A model generated the notes under the pieces. It saw only the letters and a program-made list of their open reading frames with translations. It did not search any database and was not told where the DNA came from. A stretch of DNA of 64,000 nucleotides, taken from Lomentospora prolificans. Lineage: Eukaryota > Ascomycota > Sordariomycetes > Microascales > Microascaceae. Positions 11,825-24,238 of the stretch are shown in pieces. The stretch spans positions 4,092,001-4,156,000 of the forward strand of contig JARFXM010000004.1 in the NCBI GenBank assembly GCA_029532625.1. Reading direction: 5' to 3'. The number at the start of each line of letters is the position of its first letter. Within the stretch, counting starts at the first letter, position 1. The translations under genes were made by a program, and so were the position numbers.

Positions 11825-12674
11825 TGTGAACGCGGTCTTAAAAAAAAAAGAAAGAAAACAGAATACGGAGCGTGCGGCGGTGACAGTAGGAGATCAGCAG
11901 AGTCAAGCGGAGAAAGCGGTCATCGCAGGGTGACCAGATCTGAAAAGAGGAGGCAGTCAAGGTATTGGTCGTATTCCAAAGGAACCAAAGGAAGGCCGCA
12001 AGTCACTGCACTTGGCAGAAAGGACCAGTCAGCTGTGGTTGATCCAAGATGATGATATGCTTGCTGGTTGAGCTTGCCAAGGGTCGATTGAAAAAGCTTC
12101 CCTTGTTCTCTTGACCAATCAGCCTGGCGGTGATTACTCAGCCACAACTCTGATCCAGCGTTCAGAGATTCGAAATTGCATGGTTGATTCTCAGTCGAGG
12201 CTACCTTGGGATCTCCTAAAATTATATTTTAGACGGGACTTATGAGCTCCTGGTACCTTGAACTTCTTCACCATGTAATATATTTATAAATGTGTGTTGA
12301 TTGCTTGTAGTATGCCTCTTCGGTCGGTGCGAGGTTTGCAGAATTTCCATGGGCTTAGCAAGCAGTACTTCGGAGCGGGCATGATTTATGTGGTTAGCAA
12401 AGTATTTTCCAGCCACAGTGTTAGCGCTAAAACGTTTTGTCACCAAAGCTCCAACATCCCAAAACTTCGTCAGGATTTCGACAAAAAAATCCAGGGTGTG
12501 CCTTGGTTTGTATCATCATATCTTTGGCGTCTGCTTAGATCCATCTACGTCTATACAAGGGGGGGCGTTTAGAATGTACGAGTTCCTACACTTGGAGATC
12601 CCCACATAAACATTGCCTACTCTTCTCGTCTTGCCATAGTTTCACTCAACCTCATCGTCTTCGTCTCGCCAACC
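11825..12674. promoter_or_regulatory. divergent intergenic promoter region
   Basis: About 850 bp between two divergently transcribed genes. It contains A-rich leader sequence next to the Mgr3-like start and a pyrimidine-rich stretch ending in CCAACCATGAG before the dehydratase start at 12675. No open frame with support was seen. Confidence 0.55.
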
Positions 12675-14338
12675 ATGAGTCAGTTTATATCCGACCTGAC
12701 AGCCAATCCCCGTTTCCAACTCGCCGCCACTGCTGTTCTCTCGGGAGCTACGGTAGCTGCACTTATTCTAGGCTACCAGACTCTAGAACAAGAAGAGAGG
12801 TTATCCGAGCTTAAAAGTTCCATCCCTTCTCTTTCCGATGCCGGACCCACAGTGAGCCAGTTCCCCACGGCCAGGCGCTCATTCACGGAGCTAATCAAGG
12901 TGCAGATAAAGAATAACGTGGTCAATCCTAAGTTCGTCGACAAGGACGATCTCCGGAATGAGGCTCTTGCGCGGCGCGCTCAGCAAGGTGACTTTGACGA
13001 GGAGCTCATTCTCGAGCAACTAGCCCGCAACCGCGTGTTCCTCGGCGACGAGGGCCTCGCCAAACTTCGCGATGCCTTCATCGTCGTTGTGGGTTTGGGC
13101 GGGGTCGGCTCACACTGCACCGCAGCTCTGGCGCGGTCCGGCGTCTCGAAGCTGCGCCTGATCGACTTCGATCAGGTTACTCTAAGCTCCCTGAACAGGC
13201 ATGCGGTGGCTACGCTGGCGGATGTCGGTATGGCCAAGGTACAGTGCATGTACAGGAGGCTTATCGCGATTACGCCCTGGGTCGAGTTTGATCTCAGACA
13301 GGAAAAGTTCGACAAGGATGTCGCGGGGGATATGCTGGCTCCCTGGTCGCGAGACGGCCGAAAGCCCGATTTTATCATCGATGCCATTGATAACATCGAG
13401 ACCAAGGTCGCCCTACTAAAGTTCTGCCACGACCAGAAACTCCCTGTAATCTCCGCGGCCGGGTCAGGCTGCAAGAGTGACCCTACGAGGGTTATGGTGG
13501 GTGACATCTCTGCCACCACCGACGACCCGCTGTCGAGGTCTACGCGCCGTAAGTTGAAGCTGCAGGATGTTACGTCCGGTATTCCCGTGGTCTACTCGGT
13601 TGAAAAGGGTGGGGATGGGAAAGCTTCGCTTATGCCTCTATCGGACGAGGAATTTCAGAAGGGTTCTGTCGGAGATTTGGGAGCACTGCCCAACTTTCGC
13701 GTTAGGATACTGCCCGTGCTTGGTACCATGCCGGCAATCTTTGGATACACCGTAGCGAACCACGTCATCTTGTCTATTACAGGTGAGAGCCGCCCCCGCA
13801 TCGTCTCCATGGAGCTACTTACGCCAGGCGAGGCGAGGCGAATCTAGCTAACTAGTTACCAGGCTACCCGATTAACTATCCTGCCGTCAAGACCCGAGAC
13901 AAGGCGTACGACACCGCGCTTTCATTCCTTCAGGGCGCAGAGGAAAAGATTGTGCGCGCGCGCGAAGGCTTGTCTGACCCCCTTGCCGCGATGGGTCTAA
14001 AGTGCGCCGTGTCGGCCGGAGACGTAACCTACCTCATCGAAGAAGTCTACCGAGGCAGGAGTGTCGTTTCGGGCGTTCCGACGAAACTTGTTCTTGTCCG
14101 CTGGAAACCTCCCGAGGGTTCCATAATGACCACGATCGGCAGCGGTGCGGATGAGCAAAAGACATCCAACATCAAATTGCGCAACATTGTCTGCATGACG
14201 AAGGAGGAGGCGACGCGCCACATCGAGAAGGTGCTCAAGGGAGGCGCGAAGCTAGAGGACGTGTACGATAGCGAGGTACTGGAGCGTGTGAGGGCGCGGT
14301 TGGCGGAAGCGGAAGAGGCAGAGAAAGACAGGATGTAG
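12675..14338 (+). CDS. tRNA threonylcarbamoyladenosine (t6A) dehydratase, Tcd1/TcdA family
   Basis: This is a ThiF/E1-like enzyme that activates and dehydrates t6A37 of ANN-decoding tRNAs to the cyclic form ct6A. Yeast Tcd1 and Tcd2 are mitochondrial outer-membrane proteins. The N-terminus has a membrane helix (about residues 15-35), and the adenylation domain carries the nucleotide-binding GLGGVGSH (about 138-145) followed by LIDFDQVTLSSLNRH and DAIDNIETK, all typical of the family. One intron at 13783-13862 (donor GTGAGA, branch GCTAAC, acceptor CCAG, phase 1) joins the sequence reading ITGYPINYPAVKTRDKAYD. CDS is join(12675..13782,13863..14338), 527 aa. The unspliced frame would stop at 13847. 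The C-terminus converges with the RNA cyclase gene, 235 bp apart. Confidence 0.9.
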
Positions 14339-14573
14339 ATGGTATGATGACAGAAAGCTCTGGACCCTGAAGGAGGGGGATTCGAGCCAGAGACAACCTT
14401 CGCTATGATATAAATGTACACAAAGCACGACGCTGCATTAGCGGGGAAGCGCGATGCATCTGCGGGGAGTATCTTCCACTTTGGGAACGCCGGATCAATA
14501 TTTACGGCCGCATACCGCGACCTGGCCCACCCCCATGAGAACTTGTACTTTTTTTTTTGCTCTCCATCTCGCT

Positions 14574-15968
14574 TCATGTAAAGCTGATACCTGCACCCGA
14601 AACTACATCACCCATGTCGTGGAACTTTGTGGCGGGGAGTAAGCACCGGGTGATCCACCTCGCCGTCTTGGAATGAAGGGTTCCGTGGCCGAACGGCTCC
14701 GAGAGGGTGTCATCGCTCGCGCCACCCTCGATATCTATATCCCTCACCTTCCCGGCCAGGGAATCCAGCTTCGCGGAGGCATCTGCGGGTTCTGGGTCGC
14801 GGCGCGGAAAGCTCGACTCCCCGGCGGCGAGCGCCTGGAAGCACACGAGTTGATCCTGCAGATGCTGATCGACTTGGCCCTTTGCCTCCACCTCTTTAAA
14901 AAGCCCCTTGGCCACGAGGCGCGCAATATTTTCCGACAGAGTGGCCGAGGTCTCCTTGTTATTCTTGGACACGGCGTAGAGAATGTCGCGACCCCAGCGC
15001 AGGCCGGCCGAGGACTTTCCGACGAGCAGCACGTAGATTCTCGTTCCGTGGCCCGAGTCTTCGACCTTGGCGAAATTGACTTCCGCATTGGGAAAAAGAT
15101 CTCCTATGCTCTGCGCCAGAGCCGTCTGCAGCGTCTCCTGCAGCCTCAGTGGCACAATCACGGTAACATCGACCGTCCTGAGTTCGTAGTCGCTCGGGTC
15201 GCCGAGGGGCTTTTTGGGTGCGATTGGCGTGAGTGGCGTGCCGCGTGCGAGAGGGTACACCCTGATCGAGACGCAGCCACGGCTGGGGGGCCCGTACACC
15301 CAGCCCCTGCTCTTGAGCTCTCTCTCCACGCGGATGCCGAAGCGGTCTTCAAGGGTCGGCATGAGCACTTGGTCCATGTAGTCGTAGCTCAAGGACATGG
15401 TCGTGTTCGTTCCTCCATGGAGCTCGAGCTCAATAGGGGACCCGCTCTCGTCCCCGGCGTATAGTAAGAACGGAAGCATGGCCTGGAAGGTCAACATTGT
15501 GCTTGCACCGCTGGAGTCTGGTACGATTTTGAAGTTTCTCTTTAGAAGGGCTGTGGGCGGCAGCGTTGGGATGAATGTTAGCGTCTTCGACCCGACGGCC
15601 ACGCCTTCGACTTCGGCAGCTGTCACCTCTGCGAGGAATTTTATCGCCGCTACATGCTGGTGCTTGAGGCCACCTATTGGCAGAGTTAATTCTAGAATAA
15701 TCATGACCTAGATGGTAATAGAAAGTAATAGAAAGATCGCTGCAGGCCAAGCGGCTCCTCGAGATTTCTTCTTACCTCCCGTCACTTGCACGCTCCCGTG
15801 CTTCCCTACACGTCGGCTGGAAGCGCGGTTCCCCCGGACGTTTACGATACGGATCGGTTGGCCGGTCACAGCGGATAAGGCGACGGCAATGCGTACTAAC
15901 TGGCCGCCGCCTTCGCCGGTTCTTCCGTCTAGGAGTAAGGGGACCTTTCGTCGACGTTGGCCCACCAT
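14574..15968 (-). CDS. RTCA: RNA 3'-terminal phosphate cyclase (RtcA type)
   Basis: The enzyme converts RNA 3'-phosphates to 2',3'-cyclic phosphates with ATP. The sequence shows LLLDGRTGEGGGQLVR near the N-terminus, GGLKHQHVAAIKFLAEV, the central insert region, and the putative adenylylated histidine in VDQHLQDQLV (about His335, corresponding to E. coli RtcA His309). Presence of this histidine argues for catalytic RtcA rather than the non-catalytic Rcl1 paralogue. One intron at 15674-15775 (GTAAGA donor, branch TTAAC, acceptor ATAG, phase 1) joins the two halves. CDS is complement(join(14574..15673,15776..15968)), 430 aa. Compared with the family, about a dozen extra residues (ASSRRVGKHGSVQVTG) lie between the NVRGNR and GGLK motifs, just before the splice site. 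A shorter exon 1 would need a weak donor. Confidence 0.9.
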
Positions 15969-17554
15969 TTTATTCAGTGAAGAGAGAGCGGACTAGATCA
16001 GGAGGACCGGGTGCAACAGTTGATTGCAACGCAAAGGTGAATTAAAATTAAGAAAAGGAAACAGGTTATAGCGTCTCAAAATCAACACGGAAATTCGCTG
16101 CAGCCCCAAACCCGTTGGGCGTCGACCGAGGGCTGGATCGCCAGCCAGGCACACCATATAAATCTCCGCCAACGGAAAATGTGAGAGCATTAAGGGGGCT
16201 GGGGTACGGGGGGTGGCTGAGTTGTTGATGACTCTTGGTCGCCGAAGGAGTCATTGAGATTTCCCCTGACCGTTCGGGCTATAAAATCCCTTCATGTCTC
16301 TCATAGTCGGGGAACCAGGGAAATATTCGCACTCCATCGTGACGAGAATCGAGCGGGGGACGGAAAATCGCCAACGTCTGCAAGATGTCGTTGCTCGGAT
16401 GTCGAAGTCGGATTTTGCAGTGCTCTTATTAGATCCATTCTTTATCAGGGGCGCTCCCCCTGTCGAGCGGATCCTGCTAGGTCTTTTATGCTCTTAAAGA
16501 ATAGTCTAGAAAGGAGGCGGATTTGTGCTCCAGGAACATCCAATCAAGGGAAGGAAGAAAATCTCAAAACCCCTGCTGGCGTCTTGGATCACGATGCTGT
16601 GTCTCCCGAGTCACGAGCCGCAAGTGCAACCCCAGGTGTTGTGTTTGCATCCACGCGACTCGACACTCTACACGTAAACTGCGTGCTATTGCCAGCCAGC
16701 TATTCGCCAGCCATGGCCTGGTCTTCTAAAGAAGATAACGACAATCTAATTCCTCTTAATTGACAAAATAAATTTCTATATCGACGCTAGTTGCTCAGCT
16801 GACTAACGCCCATAATCAGATCCATCCAATCTGTAAATGAGGATGACGCTGTGCAAGAATTACGAGGCGACCTATCGCAGTTGTTTCTGGCTTGCTCCAT
16901 CTCCGGCACACTGTATCCCTCTTGCTCTACTCGATGATGAGCTTTCCTTCGCGCCCAAGCCCGCACAGCGAGGCCGGCTGATCGATTGTTGCTCAAGCAA
17001 TCCATTGGACCTCGTCCTCTTCAACATTTGCCACCGAGAATTACACAAGGAACCTAGGCCACACACGCCTAAGAAAAAAGAAACAAGAGAAAAGAAGAGG
17101 ATAGTAAGATGAGAAACCATCCAACCGGAACTAAGAAACCAATTCTCGCGAATATACAAGGCTTATATGCTGCTGGCCAATGAAGCTAGAATGGATAACA
17201 GAGGCCGGCCCCGGTTAGGGGGAGACCGGCTCTCCCCTCGATATATTTCCCGTATAAGTAGGCCCTCTCCGACGCTAGTGCCGTTTAAATGTTGTCCCCG
17301 AACGCTGTTCTCAATGCAGTCCATCTATGACAGTTTGCTTCCTACTAACAACCACACCTAAGGCTTGTTTTTCTTTCAGTCAGCCTCTTGTTCTCAAGAG
17401 CCCGAGGGAGCCGCAATCATGCACCGACTTACCTCGCGACAACACAGACTTTCGCCCTCCTATATCAATAGTCCTCCCGAATCGGCAATGACTCCTGGTG
17501 CACCTCACTGCTAGTGCTCTTTATCATGGTTAGCTTGTTGCCCTTGTGCCGTCG
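15969..17554. other. intergenic, no supported gene
   Basis: About 1.6 kb upstream of the RNA cyclase gene. Several 60-170 codon frames occur on both strands (for example 16254-16763 plus), but none shows a recognisable family, a good start context or splice support. Confidence 0.45.
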
Positions 17555-18227
17555 TCAGACATGGATGAACGACGTACTGTGTATGCGCTTGGTCCCTCGA
17601 GCTCGCTCGTCGTTACTCGATTGCTCGTCGTCGCTTATGGTCACCTCCTGCGGGTAGTAGGAACTCTGTGCCCATTCGGCACGACTCTCGGGTAACCCTA
17701 GGGAATGATGGACTTTATGAACTGTTTCATTGAGTGACCCCCATCTAGACTCATGTTCAGACCTATTCAGGATACAGAAAAGGGGGAGTATATTTGCAGA
17801 TTTCTCATCTCTAACGGAAATCAACACGAGTTAACTCTAGTCTCCTAAATATAAAGGTATCCACTACCGGGTCTTACCTGTCGTTGACGCTTTGATATTG
17901 TTGTGCCCCATCATCAGGGCTGGGTCTGATTTGGGTAGGCGGACACTTGCTAGCATCTAGGGTGTCGTTATCTGGGTTGTTTGGGATACGTTCTATGCCG
18001 ACGGTGTCGCTGGTATGGTTTGGGCTATCGACCTGAGGCGCGACGACGATCTCCGCATCATCTCCTGGCCGAGCTTGATTCGTGACCGTATCGCGCATCT
18101 CGATCGCTTGGTCGAAGCGGATTGGGGTGTATGGATCGAAGGAACCACGATGCTTTACAGAAGGCTCGGCCTCATCGGCAACCAGGGGGAAAGTGGACGG
18201 GGCAGCAGTGAGAGGGTAGGAGGGCAT
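17555..18227 (-). CDS. hypothetical protein, two exons
   Basis: I do not recognise this protein. Two open frames join cleanly across an intron at 17811-17877 with a strong donor (ACAG/GTAAGA), a TTAAC branch point and a GTTAG acceptor, phase 2. The model is complement(join(17555..17810,17878..18227)), 201 aa, starting MPSYPLTAAP and ending SFIHV. It is hydrophilic, rich in Asp, Ser and Pro, with a C-terminal acidic stretch (ISDDEQSSNDERARG); no membrane helix is visible. The start follows TTCACC, a good context, but a TCAG just upstream could equally be an acceptor. A different frame at about 18243-18344 minus also looks protein-like (HEAESHQSIAEKEV) and would need a one-base shift to join. 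The gene may therefore be incomplete at the 5' end or decayed. Confidence 0.45.
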
Positions 18228-21200
18228 GGTGAACTGATGGTGCCTAACGCCGGCGGACCTCCTTCTCGGCTATGGACTGGTGGCTCTCGGCCTCGTGTTG
18301 TGAGAGAGGGAAGGTGAAAATTGAATGGTCGCGAGGACGTTCGCGAATCTAAAATGACGACGAAAGAACTACAAGTTGAGTATGCCGACGAGTCTTTGCT
18401 AACTCTGTGGGGGAAAGGAAAGGTTGGGACGGGGTGTTTAATAGTCAACCTGTACCTAAGAAGGTCGATATCTGACAAAGCAGCACTTACCGCTTTTTCA
18501 TACCCTTCACAGGTTCTACTCCAACGACGGCAATGCTAGCCAGGGCGTGGGCAGAAAGGATGGTGTGGGGGCCAGGAAACATTTGAACTTGGAGGGACTT
18601 GGACGCTGTGAGGTTCCATCTCAGCGTTCTACTTTTCATGTAAGACCCGCTAAATGGCAAATCTAAATGTACTTCGGAGCATCCGTTAATTGCGAGGAAC
18701 AGTTTCCAGCCTAGTGTGCGAGTGGGCTTACTTGGTATTGAATCCATGACTTGCTGTCCACGATTTGGGGTTGGGTTGGCTTGAAAGGTACTCCCTTCCG
18801 AGGCACCTCCAGCGCTGTCTAGTGCAACCCCTCTGCCATTTGCAAAGGTACCACGAAGCTTAGGCACTTGACGTACGCCCTCCTCAGGAAAGCCCCCTGT
18901 CCCGTCGAGGGTTGACGACAAATGGAAGGGAAAGGAGAGATCCAAATGCGGTGGCACAGCATACGCTGCCCCCCCCCCCCAAAGCGGGGTTGTAGCACTG
19001 TGTCTGGTCGATGGTGACCCAGCCAGCCGGCCGCCAACCTTCAGATGGATGTCTGTCCCCAAACAGAACCACCAGATTACAGTGGTGGTGCGCTCTGAGC
19101 AAGAGACCTGGCGTACCAAGCTCATTCTCTAATCTGAGCATCGAATACATAGGGTTACAATGTTCCAGCCCACGGCACGGCTAATAACTCGAGCTTTCCC
19201 AACCTGACGCGGACGGCAGTCAGGAACGCCAAGGAGAAGATCGCCCGACTTCATTGAAGGCGTATTCTGTACCTGAGCGACGGATGAAAATAGCTAAGCC
19301 TTTTGTCACTTGCCATCCCAGCACTTCGACCGCCATTACCTGCTAGGTAGATGGCGTGCGGATCCGATTCAACGACTCCTCTCTCTATCCTGGCTTCCTT
19401 CCTTGGAACCTGTGTGGATGAGGGAAACCTATGGGGCGGAATGTTGGATCCGCACGCCGTATCCTCCTAGCTCATTTTCGGTCATGAAGGAGATCTTCTA
19501 CCGGCAATGCCCCGAGTTGATGCGTTGTCAAAATTGGCCACACGGGTAATTTTGTTGTTGTCATGGATTCAGCACGTCCAAATACGAAAGCACCGACCAG
19601 AGCCAGAATCTAAGGCAGGAGTGGGTCTCGGAATGCTGTAGGTTCAGGTTCAGCCTTTGCCTAGGGTGGCATCCAACGATGATGGGAGATGGGAGATGGA
19701 GGCGGCGTGTGTGGAGGTGATTTAGAAAAGGGAAGGGGGAGGGACCCGACCTTCGGCTTCAATGTTCACTCAGAACAGGCCAATACCATGACCAAGGAAG
19801 TGGCTGACCCGGCCGATGGTACCTCCAGCATTATTGGTGTGGGAGGTTGCGTCTTTGTTTTCCCTCGTCCCCTTCTTTTGCTTGCATGGAGGCGACTGAC
19901 TGACTCCAGTCATTGACCAACAGACGTTGGGAAGATAAACGGATCCTCCACTGGAATATGTTATTGAACGACGGAAAATTTCCGGTATTGTTCAGGTTGC
20001 CAGCTGGATTGCCCACTGCCAGGCAACACATCATCAATCCATCAATCGGGTGGGGCCCATTTTGGGTACCGGCAGGGGACGGGTCAGACAACATGGAAGG
20101 GTCTTGTGCGAGGGTTTCAGAATTGATCCGACATTGTGCTCCGACGATGCAGTGATCTCCCACTAAAAAAATTGAACCTTGGGGATCAATGCCAGGATAC
20201 CCTCGCCAGCTGAGAGATAATATTAGCGCTCAACCTGCTGGCTGGCTGGCTGGCCGGCACCTATTAATGCTGGCCATTCCCTTCCATGTTGACGAATTTA
20301 GTGGCTGCAGTTTGTTCGATGGGACCGGCGAATTATAGCAAGCGAAACTCCCAGAATCTCGGTTGCGTCCGTCATCGCCAGTTGCTCGCGCCGAAACCCG
20401 ACTAGAGATGCTCGCGTTTCCTGTTTCCCTCCTTGGCAGGTCCATCGTCAAATCAGCATACACCACCGCTGCTCGGAAAAGCCATCCACTAAATGCTCTA
20501 CGCGGCTAGGATGTGGGTCGCGTCCATGAAGCGGGCGGCACGTCAACACCGCCGCCATATTGGCACCCGGGCGGGTCTAATGGACAATGGACTTAAGGGG
20601 TGAACAGGGATGAGCAAGGATGGAGACGGGGCGTGAGTGGATGTCAAGGGCGTGGGGATATTTAAGCACACTCGATTTGGGGTTCCGGGAAGAAGCAGGG
20701 GGATCGCAGGACGCTAATACTGGGATAGGAAATCTGTCAATGAACCCATCTATTTCTGGGTCATTAACACCGTATTCGAAGACAAGCCCGGGCGGCTTGC
20801 CAACCTAAAGTTGCTGGCCACCTTCCCCCAAAATCCAGCTTCTCGTCGCCTACGGCTCTTCCAATCCAAACTTGAAGGCCATCCGAGCGAGGGGTGAACG
20901 CAGGAGCGGGAGCGGGAACGGGAAACGGGAACGGAAGACTCGGTAGGTACTCTCGCCTTTGGGATCGCCGAAATTTGAAGGAACGCGGTAAACACTACGG
21001 CGTGGTTCTACAGTGAAACCGGGGTGGCAGGTAGAAGGGTCCATCTGATCTCGAGGGCGCTAAATGGCAGATCCGTCGGAAAGCTGCAGCATCTTGTCAT
21101 TCCATTGATGTCAGAATAGGAGAGAGGTAGCAATTTTCTTGGACGACTGGCATCACTCCGTGCTCCCGAATTCTTTTTCTTTTTGTTTGGGGGGGAGGGG

Positions 21201-22496
21201 CGGTTGTTTTGCAGGGAGCACTGCCATGGAGCGTTCGGCATCAATATCCTCCAGGGCTCTCTCCAGCCAGGCTCTACAATGTACCCGTGTACCCGTAGGG
21301 CCTCGCTCAACTCATTGATTAAGAAAAAGTCGGGGAATCCGCGAACGGGGGCGTTAAGGCTAGGTCCAGAGATTGATCAAAATACCAGCCGTCTGCACAC
21401 GGTCTGCGCAACTGCTCTTTCATTATAACAAGAAACGGATGGACGAGCGGATCATTTTGTTAATGGATCTATGTATCGTCACTAACGGTGTGGCAGTCAA
21501 GAAGAGGCCCGTCTTGACTTCGATCAATGAATGGGCTTCGAATGCCGAGCGACTGCCAATCATCCACACAGCTCGGAAAAAGTCTCCTGCATGGGCCACC
21601 CATGAATGGGCGCTCAATTGTCTAATTATTTGGCCACTCGCCGTCGACAATCGAGGTCCCCCCGAAGGTGTTGCCGTGCTAGATGTTCATACTTCCTGAA
21701 TGTCGGCCCCCACCTCATCTGCGAAAAGGTGCGGACTGGTGTAGAGCGGTACACACACGCCGAACAACTTCATCGCTGAGTTCGAGGAGCTCAAGGAATG
21801 GATCAATTACGGGCCATTCTTCTTGGTCGACAGGGATTCAACCAGTAATCATCCCCGACCGTCTTTCCCAAATGCGACCTGACACCGCCCATTCCCAAAC
21901 ATAAATACACTCGGCTACTTGACACGGCCATCGGTACCCTTCGTATTTTTGTAAGGATATTGCCATGCAAATAAGCAAAGAACCACTGCTGCCACAGTAC
22001 TCGGTACCTGTATCGGCCAACCCCCTCATGCGAGGGTCTGGTTGTTGGAGAGCAAGCTTGGTTGAATGCACACATGCAAGGTTGGTCAACTCAAGCGGCC
22101 CGCGGTGGACACACACCCGAACTGTCGGTTGGCATCTAGAAGCTACAAGTAGAAGAATTGAAAGGTCAAAGGATTCAAGTACTGTTCCACCCGATAGATG
22201 GAAAAGCAATAAATTAGAACAGATGCAAGGGAAAGCAAGAAAAGGAATAGAAAACACCAAAGCCAATACGGGTATACCATGCCAGACAGTATACCATCCC
22301 ATCCCAGATGGCTGGCTCCCCCCCGACCATTAATCTGCTCGCACCAGATCCATACATCCATCATTATACACGGATCACTCCAAAGTGAAATCTAATGCCC
22401 TGAGGTTCCATCGTCTGGTATGGCCACGAGTGGACGCTTGTGAATGTTTCGAAGAATGAAACAACAGATGGGTAAGGGTGAAGTTCGATGGGTCCA
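18228..22496. other. gene-poor region, only unresolved coding-like stretches
   Basis: About 4.3 kb without a supported gene. A minus-strand frame at 18487-19125 ends in a strong GTAAGT donor, yet crosses a C-run (18969-18980), and no acceptor gives a convincing continuation. The rest has short frames on both strands and CCAGC/GCTGG clusters (20235-20257). Confidence 0.4.
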
Positions 22497-22858
22497 TCAC
22501 AACTTATTGCGCTTCTGCTTCATTGATGGGCTAGGAGTAGAAGAGATAGCCGGTCGCTCGGCGGGTTTTCGTTCGGTCGCCCCAGAGTCGCCTCGGTCTT
22601 GCTTATGTTCAGACTCTCGACCAAAACGATCCATGGCATCAAGGTCCGTGTGGTTCTTGACGGCGGGTGTTCGGATTTTCCTACTCGAAGTTAGAGAGAT
22701 TCATTGGAAGAGTGTTTGACGCTTCGGCAACGCCAGTGAGGATCTAGAGCTGCCCCAGTTGCTCGACTAGGCCGGCAACGTACTGGTAATAATAAGGGCC
22801 TATGGAGCTATCCATTGTGTCTTTGGGCGAAGCCACCGCTGGGCTTGGTTGTCTCTCG
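22497..22858 (-). CDS. 3' end of an unrecognised multi-exon gene (partial)
   Basis: Two exons are supported. The upstream one (22784-22858) follows a CTAAC branch and TTAAAG acceptor and ends in GGCCCTTATTATTACCA before a GTACGT donor. The intron is 22681-22783 (branch CTCTAAC, acceptor GAGTAG). The last exon (22497-22680) begins KIRTPAVKNHTDLDAMDRFG, is rich in Lys, Arg and Glu, and ends KQKRNKL with a TGA. Phases match exactly (2 bases plus 1). The 5' part is unresolved: candidate exons lie at about 22930-23160 and further upstream to 23.9 kb, but the joins would need weak donors such as GTCAGC. The function is unknown; the basic, low-complexity tail would suit a nuclear or regulatory protein, which is only a guess. 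Confidence 0.42.
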
Positions 22859-23391
22859 CTTTAAGTTGTTAGGGAAGAAGCCGGGGTGAGCGTGTATGAG
22901 CTTGGGGCGAAGCTGTTGGCCGAGGAAATGTCTCGAGCTGACGAGGAAACACAATCTGTTGGAGTGAACAGAGAATTCGAAGGAAGCCAGCTGGTTCTTA
23001 TCGAGGATTCTAGCTTCTTAAGTAGGAGTGGCACTGGTCTCTCCACTGAAGTAAATGGAGAAAGAAGTGAAGGAAAGGAAAATATAGCTGGATTATTTGC
23101 TCGCCCAAAAAAGAACACTTTCAAAGTATTTTCTTACACCCACCCCTGGTGATGAGGTGGACACACACCTGACGCCCCTTGCTCAGGTTCATTGGGGCTC
23201 CAAACCCGGGGCGGAAAGAGAATTACAGTCCAGGCCTCAAGGTAAAAGCATAGTCCAGTTTGGCTGCGGTCAGTGTTAAGCCCCCTGGAGGAGCGAGGAG
23301 GCGAGGAGGGTAGTGCCACCGTACACATGGATACCGAAGAATAACGGGGATGGTTGCCTCAACGTCCATGTGCCTTTGTGACGAAGAGAGG

Positions 23392-23396
<5 letters not shown>

Positions 23397-23433
<37 letters not shown>

Positions 23434-23522
23434 GAGCGAGAGGAAAAGGTGCAGCGCGGGCCCGACGGCACAAGCTTTCAGACTCAGGTGTACCGGCTCT
23501 CTCTCTCTCTCTCTCTCTCTCT
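23397..23522. repeat. inverted pair of (AG)n and (CT)n tracts
   Basis: A roughly 40-base AG tract (23397-23436, one GGG interruption) is followed after 60 bases by a 26-base CT tract (23497-23522). The two are complementary, so a transcript could fold into a long stem with a 60-nt loop. Confidence 0.8.
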
Positions 23523-24212
23523 ATGCACTAACGCGCATTCCGCTACCATAGAATTTTGGACCGAGAAAGTTATATGGATCGCCCTCCAGTGTTGATAGGG
23601 CAATGGCCGCCCTGCCTTGGTGGGTCCTGCACGCGGCTTCTTGACGGGCACATGCCCAGAAGCAAAGGGCGGATCGATGGGAGAAAGTACAGGGCAGTGT
23701 TGCCTGTGCTGTATCTCCTGCCTAGCCCAAGGGGGCAAGGGGAGGGAGGGGTGTGGATTCGAAGAGCAGAAACGACATGAAATGGGTCACTCACGATGTA
23801 AATCGCACACGCTCAAACGTTTGATACTACCGTTGCCGTCGAGTACGACTCTTTAGAACGGTGTAGAACAGGCCCTTCCAATGCTGTCCGCCAGGCCAGG
23901 CCTAGGCCTGTAGTTCACGTCTTGGACAGGGCAGGCTAAAAATGCAGGTAGCATGGGCTCCAAACGGTGTGCTTAGTCCAGCATGGAGGCTGTGGGCAGA
24001 GTGACTTGTGCGTTGGCGGCGGGGGTTTTTTCTACTTAGAAGCTGGGTTTTGGGGCGTTGTTACTGTGAAGCGGTGATAGAGTAGAAGATAGTAGCGAGA
24101 AAGGAAACCTGAGGAGAGTTCTTTCTTTTTTTTTTTTTTGTCCTTTTCCTTTTCCTTTTCTTGGTCGTTGCCGCTACTTCGTATTATGATGCGTGAATCT
24201 CTGCAAGCAAGG

Positions 24213-24238
24213 TTTTTTTTTTTTTTTTTTTTTTTTTT
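24213..24238. repeat. poly(T) run of 26
   Basis: Uninterrupted T run in gene-poor DNA, preceded by a shorter T run at 24126-24139. It could be a retroposed poly(A) relic on the minus strand or simple slippage; no target-site duplication was seen. Confidence 0.75.

Noticed and set aside
14673..15464. 263-codon plus-strand frame
   Set aside because: It is the antisense shadow of the RtcA exon, with no family resemblance.
22886..23152. Glu-rich plus-strand frame of 88 codons
   Set aside because: Looks protein-like, but it is antisense to a Ser-rich minus-strand stretch that better fits the spliced minus-strand exons next to it.
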